Part shown: piece by piece, positions 28,884 through 37,890 of the stretch
Position numbering within the stretch: the stretch's first letter is position 1
Layout: every line of letters starts with the position of its first letter
Assembly: GCA_026003755.1 (NCBI GenBank)
Contig: BPHV01000005.1
Coordinates: 62,001 to 126,000, forward strand
Reading direction: 5' to 3'
Length of the DNA stretch: 64,000 nt
Source of the DNA: Candidatus Roseilinea sp.
GTDB taxonomy: Bacteria > Chloroflexota > Anaerolineae > J036 > Brachytrichaceae
The notes under the pieces: generated by a model
Seen by the model: only the letters and a program-made list of their open reading frames with translations
Databases searched by the model: none
What the model was told of the DNA's origin: nothing
Translations under genes and position numbers: made by a program

Positions 28884-30351
28884 TCAGCGTCGTGGACATC
28901 CGTCCAGCACATACACCTTGCGGACGGCGTCAACGCCGGGCTGCTCCCGGGCGGCTGACATCGCCGCCATCGCGCTGACCCAGCGCGCTTGTTCGTCCTC
29001 GGTCATCTGGCGCGTGTTCAACACGATGTAGCGCGCGCCCCAAGAGCACAGCGCCGCCACGGCCTCCGGCGCCGGCAGTTGCTCGATGATAGCGCGCCGT
29101 TCCACGCCGGCCGCCGGCGGGAACGAGCCGCTCAATCCTAACACCAACGGTTGCTTGTGCTCGATGCGCGCGTACACACTCCGTCTCTGTGTGGCGTCGC
29201 GCAGCGGGAGTTCCAGCACTGCCCCAAGCGGCTGCCCGGCCAGCCAGCGATCCACCTCACGCGCCGTTAAGCGCACGGCCTGGTGCGGCTTCTGCCAGTA
29301 TTCCGCGATGATCAGCCCGCCGGCGCATAACACCAGCGCGGCCAGCGCCCAACGCGTGCGCTGTGACGTGCCTGTGCGCACAGACCAGCGCCGAACCCAC
29401 GCATCTGCGCTCAGCGCAGCCAGCCCGCACACGGCAAAGTTCATCAGAATGGCAAACCGCCCCACCGCCCGCATGGATGAGATGATCGGCAAGCGGTGCA
29501 ATAGCGCATAGGGCAGCGGCACCACCACACCTTGCCCGGCCCGCATGCCCGCGGCCACCTCTGGCCCGAACCATTGCCCGGCTGCTTCCACCACGCCGGC
29601 CTGCTCCAGCCAGCGCATCGTGGAAGCCGGCACAGCGATCCACACCGGCTGGCCGGTGTGATCCACCAGCACCGGCCCCATCGCCCCAATCACTCCCACG
29701 CCGGCCAGGCCGCACAACGCCCAGATCATGCGACGACGCCGGCGCAGGTGCGATCGGCTGATCGCCACGCCGGCGCCGGCAATCGCCAGCATCAGATAGC
29801 CGGGCATCACCACCCGCTCCACGATGTTCTGCTTTTGCGCAATGGGCAGGTGTGCGGCAGCCCATTCACCCCACAGCGGGTGTCGGATGCTGAGCGTCAC
29901 GAACTCCAGCGGGCTGATTGATCCGTGCATGATCTCGGCCGCCGATCGCGTGCGATCCTCGCTGCTTTGAGCGCGCAGATATGGCATGGCCACCGGTGCG
30001 ATTAGTGCAATGGCCGCCCGCTGCCCCTGCGATCGCATCGCGGCGGGCGGCGGACGTTCGCACAATCTGTCTCACGAGGCCAGGCGCGCGCAACAGCACA
30101 TACACCGGCAGCCCCAGCGCGATGAAAACCAGCGTGTACCATGACGACAGCGCATTCAACCCCACCATCACACCCACGCCGACGGCCCAGCGCGTTTGTC
30201 GTGTGCGTATGTAACGTTCGACCGCGTAGAAGCACAGGGGAATCCACTGCGTTGCCATCTGTGGCAGGTGACCGGGCAGATGCGCCAGACGATAGGGGAA
30301 GAACGCGCTGGCCAGGCCGAAGGCCAGCGCGACCACATTGTTGCCCGTCAT
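28884..30351 (-). pseudogene. Truncated and frameshifted polytopic membrane protein (YfhO/GT-C-like)
   Basis: The 5' part begins abruptly with MTGNNVVALAFGLASAFFPY followed by RLAHLPGHLPQ, a stretch that in such proteins lies after several N-terminal helices, so roughly the first 100-150 residues are missing. That frame then runs out of homology after IVRTSAARRDAIAG, while the rest of the protein (AAIALIAPVAMPYLRAQ onward) lies in the frame that ends at 28884. One surplus base in a C/G run, for example CCC at 30017-30019, explains the shift. Upstream, at about 30355, the sequence changes to a probable transposase relic on the other strand. The gene is very likely dead, though the 393-residue 3' part stays open. 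Confidence 0.7.
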
Positions 30352-30357
30352 CGCGCG

Positions 30358-30724
30358 GATCCGTGGGCAGGCGCTGGCAGCCCTGGAGCGGGAGCTCGAC
30401 GAGTCCGGCTTGGCGCTGGCGCAGCAAGTCTGGGCGAGGGTGCAGGCGCGCGCCCGACGGGGGCAAAGCGTTGGATGAGCGCATCGTCAGACCGTTGGGG
30501 CGCCGGCGCAGATCGCGCTGCGACGGTCGAAACCGCGGGAGCGGGACGTGCTGGAGCGGAGGCAGGCGGAGGCGCCGGCGACGCGCAATCGCGTTGAGCG
30601 GATGATCGGGCGGATTCGGCAGCGCCGGGTGGGGATGCGCGGGGTAAAGCGCGTGGCTGGACAAGAGCGGGCGATGGGGTTGTCGTTCGTGCAACCGGCC
30701 GAGATACCGCCTTGCGCTGGGTGA
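30358..30724 (+). pseudogene. Probable transposase relic
   Basis: In the plus direction one frame encodes QALAALERELDESGLALAQQ and VWARVQARARRGQSV before a stop at 30478; a second frame encodes AQIALRRSKPRERDVLERRQ and RNRVERMIGRIRQRR up to a stop at 30724. Both pieces resemble parts of DDE transposases (a helical segment, and the C-terminal R-x-x-VE-x-x-x-G-R-I-x-x-R region). They are out of frame and the catalytic core is gone. No inverted repeats were found. The left edge coincides with the missing 5' end of the membrane pseudogene, suggesting an insertion-deletion event. Family not assigned. Confidence 0.35.
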
Positions 30725-30797
30725 AGGAGCAGGTTGTCGGCGTAGTATGAAAGAAGAGAGCTGGGGTGTCGTCTGTCGTTTGCAGATGACATCAGTT

Positions 30798-30828
30798 GCG
30801 GCGGGTGCGCAAGAGGCGCACCCGCCGC
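30798..30828. terminator. Perfect 13-bp GC-rich hairpin, possible bidirectional terminator
   Basis: GCGGCGGGTGCGC (30798-30810), loop AAGAG, then GCGCACCCGCCGC (30816-30828). No T tract follows on either strand, so its role as a terminator is unproven; it separates the decayed locus from the regulator gene. Confidence 0.45.
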
Positions 30829-30969
30829 GAATCGCCGAGTGCAGCGAGGCTATGGCCTGCAGAGGCGCCCCTCTGCATGCTCAGGCGGCTCGCTGAGTGC
30901 GGTTTTAAGACGTTCTCGGATCGAACAACATCTCCGGCGTATTGGGGGGAAGCCAGGCCCCGTCCTGCC

Positions 30970-30995
30970 TTGCAAGCATCTTTCTCGCCTATACT
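30970..30995 (+). promoter_or_regulatory. Candidate promoter of the SARP-like regulator
   Basis: TATACT (30990-30995) is a good -10 and lies 14 bases before ATG 31010, which would give a nearly leaderless mRNA. TTGCAA (30970-30975) is a possible -35, but its 14-bp spacing is short. No GTGGACG heptamers are present here, so autoregulation by the same operator is not supported. Confidence 0.3.
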
Positions 30996-31009
30996 GCAAT
31001 TACTGCAAC

Positions 31010-34000
31010 ATGAACGCTGGCGCGGCATCTGCTTTTGATTTGGAGTTCAGGCTGTTCGGCCCGCCGCGCTTGATCGCCAACCAGCGCGAACTCACCTTTC
31101 GCCGGCGCCAACCGCTGGCAATCTTGTCGGTGTTGGCGCTGAACGAGCGGCCGATCACGCGCGATGAGCTGTGCTATCTCCTTTGGCCCGACGCCCCTCA
31201 AGACGTCGCCCGCCAGCGTCTGCGCCGCTCACTGTCCGAACTGCGCCGCGTGATCGGACCGCCGGCGACGCGGCTGCTCTTCGACGCAACAGGCTCGCGC
31301 AGCATTCTCCTCAAGCTTAATCCGCACCTGTGCCACGTGGACGCGCGCGATTTCATCCAGCTCTCCACACAAGCGCATCACATGCCCGACCCGTCCGGTC
31401 TGCGCGCCGCCGAACTGGCCGCCCGCATCGGCGCCGAACCGCTCTTGAAGGGATTTGAACTCGACGACGCGCCCGAATTCGAGAATTGGCTGCTGGAGCA
31501 GCGAGAACGCTTCACGCGTCTTAAGATGGACACGTTGCGCCGCATGATCAGGGGATATGTGGACCTCAAAGACTATCCCCGCGCGGTCGCTACCGTCGCA
31601 CAAGCCCTGGCGCTCGATGAGCTTGCGGAAGACCTCCACTGCAAGGCCATCTGGCTGTATGCCGCCATTGGCCGACGCAGCGAGGCCGTTCGCCAATTTG
31701 CCCGGTGCGCTAGCCTGCTCGAGCGCGAATTGGCCATCGAGCCGGACGAAGCGACGCGCGCCGTGTATCAGGCCGTGTTGGAAGGGCGAATTGACGAAGT
31801 GCGCCCGCTGGCCTTTGGCCTGACCTCCGGTGACGCGGACCGCCGCCCCACCTGGCTTGCGTCCTCGCCCGACGCCAACCCACCTTCGCCGGCTTATCAC
31901 CTGCGCTTGGCCGACATCGCCCCGCGCGCCGAGGCCGCCGAGCGTGAGCTGACCGAAGCCATCGCCCAAGCGCTGCAGCACATGTCCAACGTGCTGTGGA
32001 TACAAGGGCCGACCGGCGCGCCGGCAAGCGCCCTGGTTGAGCAAGCCGTGAAGACCGTGCGCAAGCGACAGCCGGATTTGAACGTTTGGGAAGTCAGCGG
32101 CCACGCCATCACAGCGGATGCGCCTCTCGATCTCATGTGCCTCCTGCTCGATGCCGCCGCGCGCGAATACCTGACGCGCGTGCGCGAGTCCGCCACGTTG
32201 AACACAACGCCGCTCAACCTCTGGATGAGCGAAGCCGTGCGCCTGCTGCCGGAACTGCGCGCGATCTTCCCCCAACTCCCTCACCCGTCCGCTCTGCTCG
32301 AGGAAAAATCACCGACCACGGCATCACGCCGGCTGTTGCAGGCCCTGCCGCGGGTGTTGTTGGCGTTGACGGATGGCCGCCCGACCGCGGTGGTGTTGCG
32401 CGATGTGGATTGCGCCGACGCGGCATCTGTCGAAGCTATCGGCTGGTTAGCGCGCGGCCTTGCCGGTAGCCGCATGGCGCTGATCATCACCTGTCGCGAT
32501 GCGCCCCATGCTGCCCCTGAGGCGTTGCAGGCATTGCTCGGCGACCTACAAGCGCAGGATATGCTGCGCCTATGGTTTCTGCCGCCTCTCAGCCAAGCTG
32601 CCATCGCTACTCTGGTGCAGCGCTGCAACCTGCCGGCCGACTTTGCCGAGACGATCTGGGCTTGCACCGCTGGCGCGCCGCGCAGCGTGCTGGACATGCT
32701 GCGCGCAGCCTCAGCCCCCAACGCCCAGTTGCCAGATTCATGGCACGCCGCGATCCAAATCAACCTGAACACCCTCGACTCGACCACGCGCCAAGTGTTG
32801 GAGACTTTGGCCATCTTCGGCAACGCCACCGTGCCCGCGCTGGAGCACCTGAGCCGACGTGGCTTGGCCGACGTGGAGCGCGCGTGTGAGGCGTTGACCG
32901 AGGAATGGCACTGGCTCACCCGCTGCGGCGACCGTTATGCTATCGCCACGCCGGAAATACGGCACGCGGTGCTGGACGCGCTCTCCCCTGCGCGCCGCCA
33001 GCAATTGCACCGGCAAGCTGCTGATCTCCTCTATCGGCATCACGCTGATCCCAGCCGCATCGCACATCACCTGGCGGCCGCCGGCCAACCTAACCGCGCG
33101 GCTGCGCTATGGCTGGCAGCCGCGCGCCGCGCGCGCGAGCGCTACGCCTATCCGGCGGCGCTCGGCGCCATTCAGCGTGGCTTGGCCCTGGCCCGCAAGC
33201 CCGAGCTACAGTTCGACCTGCTGTGTTTGCAGGAAAGTCTGCTGCGCGAAAGCGGCCAACCCGAACAGCAAGCCATCGCCTTAGACGCCTTGCAACAACT
33301 CGCCAATGCTACGCCCCATTGCTCTGAGTGGCAGGCGGAAGTGCACTACCGACGCGGGCAGAACGCTTTGGCGCGCAGCGCTTGGGACGAAGCCATAGAT
33401 GCGCTGCAACGCGCTTCGGCGTGCACACTGCACAGAGACAGCCGCATCCTGATGGCCCTGGGGCGCGCCTTGGCGCAGCGCCACCGCTGGTCGGAAGCCG
33501 AGTCCACCTTCCAGCAAGCGCTGATGTCGGCCCGACAAGACGACCCCAACGCTCTGGCGCACGTTTGGCTGACCTGGGCGGAGATCGAACAACTGCGCGA
33601 GCGCTACGACGCTGCGAAGGCTGCGCTCAACCGGGCAGTCGCCCTGGTCGGCGCGCGTTCGCCGCTGTTGCCAAAGCTCATGCTCGCGCGAGGCACGCTG
33701 GCTTCGGTTTGTGGTGAATTCGCCACCGCCTTAACCTATGGCCAGGAGGCGCTGCGCCTGTTCGCACAGCGCGGCCTGCCCGATGCCGAAGCCAACGCCC
33801 AGACGCTGATCGCCCGCATGTGCGCTCGCTTGGGCCGGATCAACGAGGCGCTGGCTGCCTACGCCGCCGCCTACGCAGGCTACGCCGCGCTCGACCTGCG
33901 CCAGGGCATGGCCGCCGCGCGCGTCAACGCCAGCACACTGGCTCTGCGCAGCGGCGACTTTGAACAAGGCATCGCCTTGGCGCGCGAGGCATACGCGCTG

Positions 34001-34609
34001 TTCGAGGCGATTCAGGACGCGCGCGGGCTGTGCGTGGCGGCCAGCAATATCGGCGCGGCATACGTCTGGCTGGGACAGGGCGCGGAGGGCGAACGCTGGC
34101 TGCGCGAGTCGTATGCCCGCGCCAGCGAGGTTAATCTGCCGGCGCAACAGGCCGCCGCCCTGGCCAACTTGGGCGCGGCCTTGCTCCAGCAAGACCGCTT
34201 GGACGAAGCACGCGCGCGCATGGAGCAGGGCCTGGCCCTGCGCAGCGCACAGGGCCACCTGGACGTGAGCATAGACCGCGCCTTCCTGGCGATTGCCTGC
34301 CTGCGCCTGGGCGACCTACCGTCCGCCGATGCTCACAGCGCCCAGGCCATCGCTGATCTCGAGCGGATGCCACACGTCGAAAATCCCCAGCAGGTCTGGT
34401 TTGCGCGCGCTCAAGTGCTGCGGGCGAGCGACCAGGCCGGCGGCGAATCGCGCGCTGCCTTGGCACAAGCCGTCGCCCACCTCCAGCAAGTCGAGGCAGC
34501 ACTGCCCGAAACTCAGCGCGAGCATTACCGATCCGCTTTTGCCTTCAACCGCGCCATCCTGCGCGCCTTCAACGAGAACATCTGGCCCGATCCGCCGTCT
34601 CTGACGTAA
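31010..34609 (+). CDS. SARP/BTAD-type transcriptional regulator with NTPase-like and TPR domains
   Basis: A 1199-residue regulator; ATG 31010 (MNAGAASAFDLEFRLFG) fits the family N-terminus better than the frame open from 30839. Residues ~10-100 form an OmpR-like winged helix (FGPPRLIANQRELTFRRRQ, LLWPDAPQDVARQRLRRSLS); ~105-250 are the BTAD helices (DLKDYPRAVATVAQALALDE). A central P-loop NTPase-like domain follows with Walker B-like VVLRDVDCADAAS, but the Walker A position reads GPTGAPASALV without the Lys. From ~650 on there are many TPR helices. SARP regulators activate transcription by binding direct heptamer repeats upstream of -10 elements; such repeats precede the next two genes. Signal sensed by the TPR part is unknown. 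Confidence 0.88.
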   Translation: MNAGAASAFDLEFRLFGPPRLIANQRELTFRRRQPLAILSVLALNERPITRDELCYLLWPDAPQDVARQRLRRSLSELRRVIGPPATRLLFDATGSRSILLKLNPHLCHVDARDFIQLSTQAHHMPDPSGLRAAELAARIGAEPLLKGFELDDAPEFENWLLEQRERFTRLKMDTLRRMIRGYVDLKDYPRAVATVAQALALDELAEDLHCKAIWLYAAIGRRSEAVRQFARCASLLERELAIEPDEATRAVYQAVLEGRIDEVRPLAFGLTSGDADRRPTWLASSPDANPPSPAYHLRLADIAPRAEAAERELTEAIAQALQHMSNVLWIQGPTGAPASALVEQAVKTVRKRQPDLNVWEVSGHAITADAPLDLMCLLLDAAAREYLTRVRESATLNTTPLNLWMSEAVRLLPELRAIFPQLPHPSALLEEKSPTTASRRLLQALPRVLLALTDGRPTAVVLRDVDCADAASVEAIGWLARGLAGSRMALIITCRDAPHAAPEALQALLGDLQAQDMLRLWFLPPLSQAAIATLVQRCNLPADFAETIWACTAGAPRSVLDMLRAASAPNAQLPDSWHAAIQINLNTLDSTTRQVLETLAIFGNATVPALEHLSRRGLADVERACEALTEEWHWLTRCGDRYAIATPEIRHAVLDALSPARRQQLHRQAADLLYRHHADPSRIAHHLAAAGQPNRAAALWLAAARRARERYAYPAALGAIQRGLALARKPELQFDLLCLQESLLRESGQPEQQAIALDALQQLANATPHCSEWQAEVHYRRGQNALARSAWDEAIDALQRASACTLHRDSRILMALGRALAQRHRWSEAESTFQQALMSARQDDPNALAHVWLTWAEIEQLRERYDAAKAALNRAVALVGARSPLLPKLMLARGTLASVCGEFATALTYGQEALRLFAQRGLPDAEANAQTLIARMCARLGRINEALAAYAAAYAGYAALDLRQGMAAARVNASTLALRSGDFEQGIALAREAYALFEAIQDARGLCVAASNIGAAYVWLGQGAEGERWLRESYARASEVNLPAQQAAALANLGAALLQQDRLDEARARMEQGLALRSAQGHLDVSIDRAFLAIACLRLGDLPSADAHSAQAIADLERMPHVENPQQVWFARAQVLRASDQAGGESRAALAQAVAHLQQVEAALPETQREHYRSAFAFNRAILRAFNENIWPDPPSLT

Positions 34610-34681
34610 AACCTGCTCTCCTCTGCCCACCATCCCGCCAACCTGCAAACACGACAATGCACTAACAAGCCACTTACGCGT

Positions 34682-34714
34682 GTGGACGTTTTGTGGACGC
34701 CTCGACCACATACT
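34682..34714 (+). promoter_or_regulatory. Putative SARP operator/promoter of the lipoprotein gene
   Basis: Heptamer direct repeat GTGGACG (34682-34688) and GTGGACG (34693-34699) with a TTTT spacer gives an 11-bp period. Nine bases later CATACT (34709-34714) is a plausible -10; no -35 is needed in SARP-dependent promoters. AAGGAG at 34723-34728 precedes ATG 34740. An identical 19-base copy stands before the beta-helix gene. Confidence 0.6.
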
Positions 34715-34739
34715 GGCGGCTTAAGGAGAGACCAAACAA

Positions 34740-35657
34740 ATGAAGCGCGCTTATCTTGTTAGCCTTGCCTTGACGTTTATCTTGTCCGCCTGTTCATCGG
34801 GCGCGGCTACCGACTCGAGCGTTTCGCCCACAGGCAATGCCGAGCCGGCTGCCGCCTCAGTCGAGACGCCCACAGCCACCTCAGCAGCGACCGAAGTGCC
34901 GGCTGCGGCGCCTACAAGCGCATCTGCGCCAACTGAGGCGCCAACCGCGCCACCTACGGCCGCCCCCGCACCGACCGAAGCGCCTACAGCCGTCCCGCAG
35001 CCAACGGCAGAGGACGCATCGCAGGACGTCGGCGCGTGCGCGAATCGCTACCTGCCGGTGGCGCAGGGCGCATCGTGGGAGTATCGGATGAGCGGCCTGA
35101 GCGCCGGCACGTTCACACGCGTCGTCGCCAACGTCCGGCCGGATGGCTTCGATGATTATGACACCTTCGATGTCGGGGCCACGCGCGCCGGTAGCTGGGC
35201 GTGCCGAAACGGTGATCTGATCGCCCTGACGCCATCATCCAACCCGGTTGTTACCGCAGCAGACGCGCAGTTTGATTTCACCGTCGAGTCAAACGAAGGC
35301 GTTACCTTGCCGGCCGATCCTAAGCCGGGCCAGAGCTGGACGCATAAGGTGGTGTATCTGGGTGAGCAATCGGTCGGCGGCGTCACGCTGAAGTCCCGCA
35401 ACGTCGTAGAGACGTCGTGCAAAGCCGCCAACATCGAGGCTGTCGCCGTGCCGGCCGGCGAGTTTGAGGCGTTGCGAGTGAACTGCAAAACGACCCTCCA
35501 GATCACCCTCTCCGGCGGTCCGGCCGGTTTGCCCGGTCTCACGCTAAACATGACCGAGACGCGCTGGCTCGCGCCGGGCGTAGGGCTGGTCAAGTCGAGC
35601 AGCTCTAGCGACATGGGCGCTATAGAGATCGTCCTGCTGGCCTACCGCGCGCCATAG
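34740..35657 (+). CDS. Secreted lipoprotein with Thr/Pro/Ala-rich stalk
   Basis: A 305-residue protein with a signal peptide and lipobox ending at Cys18 (ILSAC). Residues ~20-95 are a low-complexity stalk of repeated PTA/APTEAP units, typical of spacers that lift a domain off the cell surface. The globular C-terminal ~200 residues start with CANRYLPVAQGASWEYRMSG and contain PKPGQSWTHKVVY and VPAGEFEALRVNC, a beta-rich pattern seen in uncharacterised bacterial surface domains. It has four or more cysteines that could pair outside the cell. It lies 130 nt after the SARP-like regulator and has a putative SARP operator. Function unknown. Confidence 0.75.
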   Translation: MKRAYLVSLALTFILSACSSGAATDSSVSPTGNAEPAAASVETPTATSAATEVPAAAPTSASAPTEAPTAPPTAAPAPTEAPTAVPQPTAEDASQDVGACANRYLPVAQGASWEYRMSGLSAGTFTRVVANVRPDGFDDYDTFDVGATRAGSWACRNGDLIALTPSSNPVVTAADAQFDFTVESNEGVTLPADPKPGQSWTHKVVYLGEQSVGGVTLKSRNVVETSCKAANIEAVAVPAGEFEALRVNCKTTLQITLSGGPAGLPGLTLNMTETRWLAPGVGLVKSSSSSDMGAIEIVLLAYRAP

Positions 35658-36027
35658 CTCCGCGGCGCCGTCAGCCGGCCCCCGGAATGTCTGCTACCGC
35701 CCCGCGTAGCAAGCAATGCAAGAAACATGCGGCGCTCTGCGGCGCGTTTGGAGGAGGATTCCTCGGTCATTTCGCGACAGGTGATGCGTCTGACCTGCCG
35801 ACTTGTGGGCGACCGGTGGCTGCCGCCTGCGTCGGCGCGCACACCCAGTCACCCATTATGTCTAAACAAGCAGGCATGGCGTTATACGGCGATGTCCACG
35901 TGGACGCCGGCGACCTGTGATCTGTGATGTGGACGTTTTGTGGACGTTTCCCCTATAGCATGGGGCATCTTGCTTCGGCAGGTGTCGAGACGGAACTTGC
36001 CGTTTCTTTACTTATGGAGGGTTTGAA
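35658..36027. other. 370-nt intergenic region with regulatory repeats
   Basis: No supported gene; two short overlapping open frames have no ribosome-binding site. The right half holds the palindrome and heptamers annotated separately. The beta-helix gene is then preceded by TGGAGGG close to its ATG. Confidence 0.55.
35894..35959 (+). promoter_or_regulatory. Putative SARP operator/promoter of the beta-helix gene
   Basis: GTGGACG at 35929-35935 and 35940-35946 (period 11, TTTT spacer) are identical to the copy at 34682-34699. Seven bases downstream TATAGC (35954-35959) can serve as -10. A third heptamer at 35900-35906 is part of the perfect 12-bp palindrome GTCCACGTGGAC (35894-35905), giving an additional inverted half-site. 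The spacing of this third site (29 bp) is off the 11-bp period. Confidence 0.6.
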
Positions 36028-37890
36028 ATGAGACTTGCCGCTCATCTTTCTAAACAAACGCTTTGGATTGCTCTCCTTGCACTGGGAGTCTGGTGGTGGC
36101 TGAGGGCCAGCCCGGCTCAGGCGCAGGAAATACCGCCCCAGGAGCGGGTGATCGTTCGTCCCGATTTGGCCTACCCGGCTGAATATCCAACTGAAACTCC
36201 GGAGCGGCGCACCGAAGAGGCCCGAACAGGCGAACGACCGACAACAGCCTCGTTGCCAAGTGATCGAAGGGCAGCCTCGCTGCGCGAGTGGGTGCAGCCG
36301 GCGCCCGACTGGTCATCTATCGCGCTGGCCGGCGCGCCGACGGGCGCGGGGCGCTATGCGCCGGCCGGGCCAACTGCCCCGCTGGCCGGCTTGTTTACGG
36401 TCAACACCACGGCGGATAACAATGCATTTGACAATTTCCTCTCCCTGCGCGAGGCAATGCTGGTGGCAAACGGTGCGCTTACCGGACCGTTTTCATCAGG
36501 CGAGCAGGCGCAGCTAAATGGGTGCAGCTTCGATGGAGCAGGTAACATCACGGGTGGGTGCGGCGCGAACATCCAGGATTCGATCTTCTTCGCCACTGCG
36601 CTGGGTTTTCGGCCGATCATCACTCTGGGCAGCCCGCTGCCGCCTATCAGCGACACGCAGCCCACGCTGCTGCTGGGCGCGTTCTTCAACAACGTGCAGC
36701 CGGTGATTAACGCGCAGAACCTCAGCGGCAGCACGCCGGGCCTGGTGGTCAACTCGAACGAGAACCAGATTGTCGCAGTCTCCGTTATCAATGCCCCTGC
36801 GGAAGGCATCCGGCTGAACGGCAATCAAAACCTGGTGGGGACGTGGACGATGGTGCGCAACAACAGCGGCAACGGTATCTACATCGTCGGGCTGACCAAC
36901 ACGGTGAGCAACAGCTACATCGGCGTGTTCTCCAACACGCTCACGAATCAGTTCGACTGCGCCGGCAACGCTTTAGAGGGAATTTATCTGGCGTCGAGCG
37001 CGCGCGCCACCACCATTCAGAAGAACCGGATCGGATGCAACAGCCGGGGTGGAATCTATATACGATCCACTGACAATCTGATCGGCGGGCCGACCTACAT
37101 CACGCATGGCAATTGGATTGAGAACAATGCGTGGGAGGGCATCTACATCGTCGGCAGCGATGCGCGCCGCAACGTGATCCAGAGCAATGACATCAACGTC
37201 AACGGCACATTCGGCGTGGTAATTAACGCCGGCCGGCAGAACACCATCACCAGTGGCCTATCCGGTTCTAACTACAACGATATCGCCGGCAACGGCTTGG
37301 ATGGTGTGCTGTTTCAATCGGGCGCGCAAGACAACCTGCTGGCCGGGGCAAGCATCAGGTACAACGGCCGGCACGGCGTGAACCTGGTGATCACAGGCAC
37401 GACCGGCAACCTGATTACGCGAACCCTGATCTTCAACAACGGGGACGACGGCATTCGTCAGGACCCCTACGCGGCAGCAAACATCTGGCGTGAAGTGTCC
37501 ATCTGGGACAATGGCGGGCTGGGCATTGACATCAATGCGGCAGGTGACTCCTCGAACACGCCCAATCCGCCCTATGTCTTCATCACCTCGGTGAACCCGA
37601 ACACCGGCCTGGTGCAGGGCAAGTCGAATGGCACGGCCTTTCTGGTAATCACGATTGTGGATTTGTACCGCATTGACCTTGACCCCAGCGGCTTTGGCGA
37701 GGGGGTTGAGTTCGTGGGATCGGACACTACCGATGCAAACGGCGACTGGAGCATCACCGACCCGAACCCATCCCTGTCGCGCGGCTGCTACACGGCTGTG
37801 GTGCGTGGCTTGGCAATTGTGGTGCCATACGCCACCGAGTTTAGCCGCAGCAACTGCTCGGTCTTCGCGCCGATCGTGCGCAAGCCTTAA
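36028..37890 (+). CDS. Secreted right-handed beta-helix repeat protein with CSLREA-like N-terminal motif
   Basis: A 620-residue exported protein. The signal peptide (LLALGVWWWLRASPAQA) is followed by a disordered Pro/Glu/Arg-rich region, then FTVNTTADNNAF and FLSLREAMLVANG, a variant of the 'CSLREA' motif found on bacterial beta-helix surface proteins. Residues ~190-520 are parallel beta-helix coils with repeating N-x-I-x-x-N-x-x-x-G-I-Y-I patterns (GNGIYIVG, EGIYLASS, GGIYIRST, EGIYIVGS, GLDGVLF). The last ~90 residues resemble an Ig-like domain (TSVNPNTGLVQG, DANGDWSITDP). TGGAGGG precedes the ATG. Sequence-related proteins bind or cleave polysaccharides, but no catalytic site is obvious. 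Confidence 0.8.
   Translation: MRLAAHLSKQTLWIALLALGVWWWLRASPAQAQEIPPQERVIVRPDLAYPAEYPTETPERRTEEARTGERPTTASLPSDRRAASLREWVQPAPDWSSIALAGAPTGAGRYAPAGPTAPLAGLFTVNTTADNNAFDNFLSLREAMLVANGALTGPFSSGEQAQLNGCSFDGAGNITGGCGANIQDSIFFATALGFRPIITLGSPLPPISDTQPTLLLGAFFNNVQPVINAQNLSGSTPGLVVNSNENQIVAVSVINAPAEGIRLNGNQNLVGTWTMVRNNSGNGIYIVGLTNTVSNSYIGVFSNTLTNQFDCAGNALEGIYLASSARATTIQKNRIGCNSRGGIYIRSTDNLIGGPTYITHGNWIENNAWEGIYIVGSDARRNVIQSNDINVNGTFGVVINAGRQNTITSGLSGSNYNDIAGNGLDGVLFQSGAQDNLLAGASIRYNGRHGVNLVITGTTGNLITRTLIFNNGDDGIRQDPYAAANIWREVSIWDNGGLGIDINAAGDSSNTPNPPYVFITSVNPNTGLVQGKSNGTAFLVITIVDLYRIDLDPSGFGEGVEFVGSDTTDANGDWSITDPNPSLSRGCYTAVVRGLAIVVPYATEFSRSNCSVFAPIVRKP

Larger units (their letters stand above)
30725..31009. 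other. Intergenic region upstream of the SARP-like regulator
   Basis: Together with the transposase relic this makes 658 nt without an intact gene. It holds the perfect hairpin at 30798-30828 and a candidate promoter just before the regulator start. An 18-bp stretch reading TACTGCAATTACTGCAAC directly before the ATG is a short tandem repeat (TACTGCAA twice) that could be an operator. Nothing else recognisable. Confidence 0.5.

Noticed and set aside
35687-35927. Two overlapping ORFs upstream of the beta-helix gene
   Set aside because: No start signal, composition unlike neighbours, and the region carries the operator repeats.
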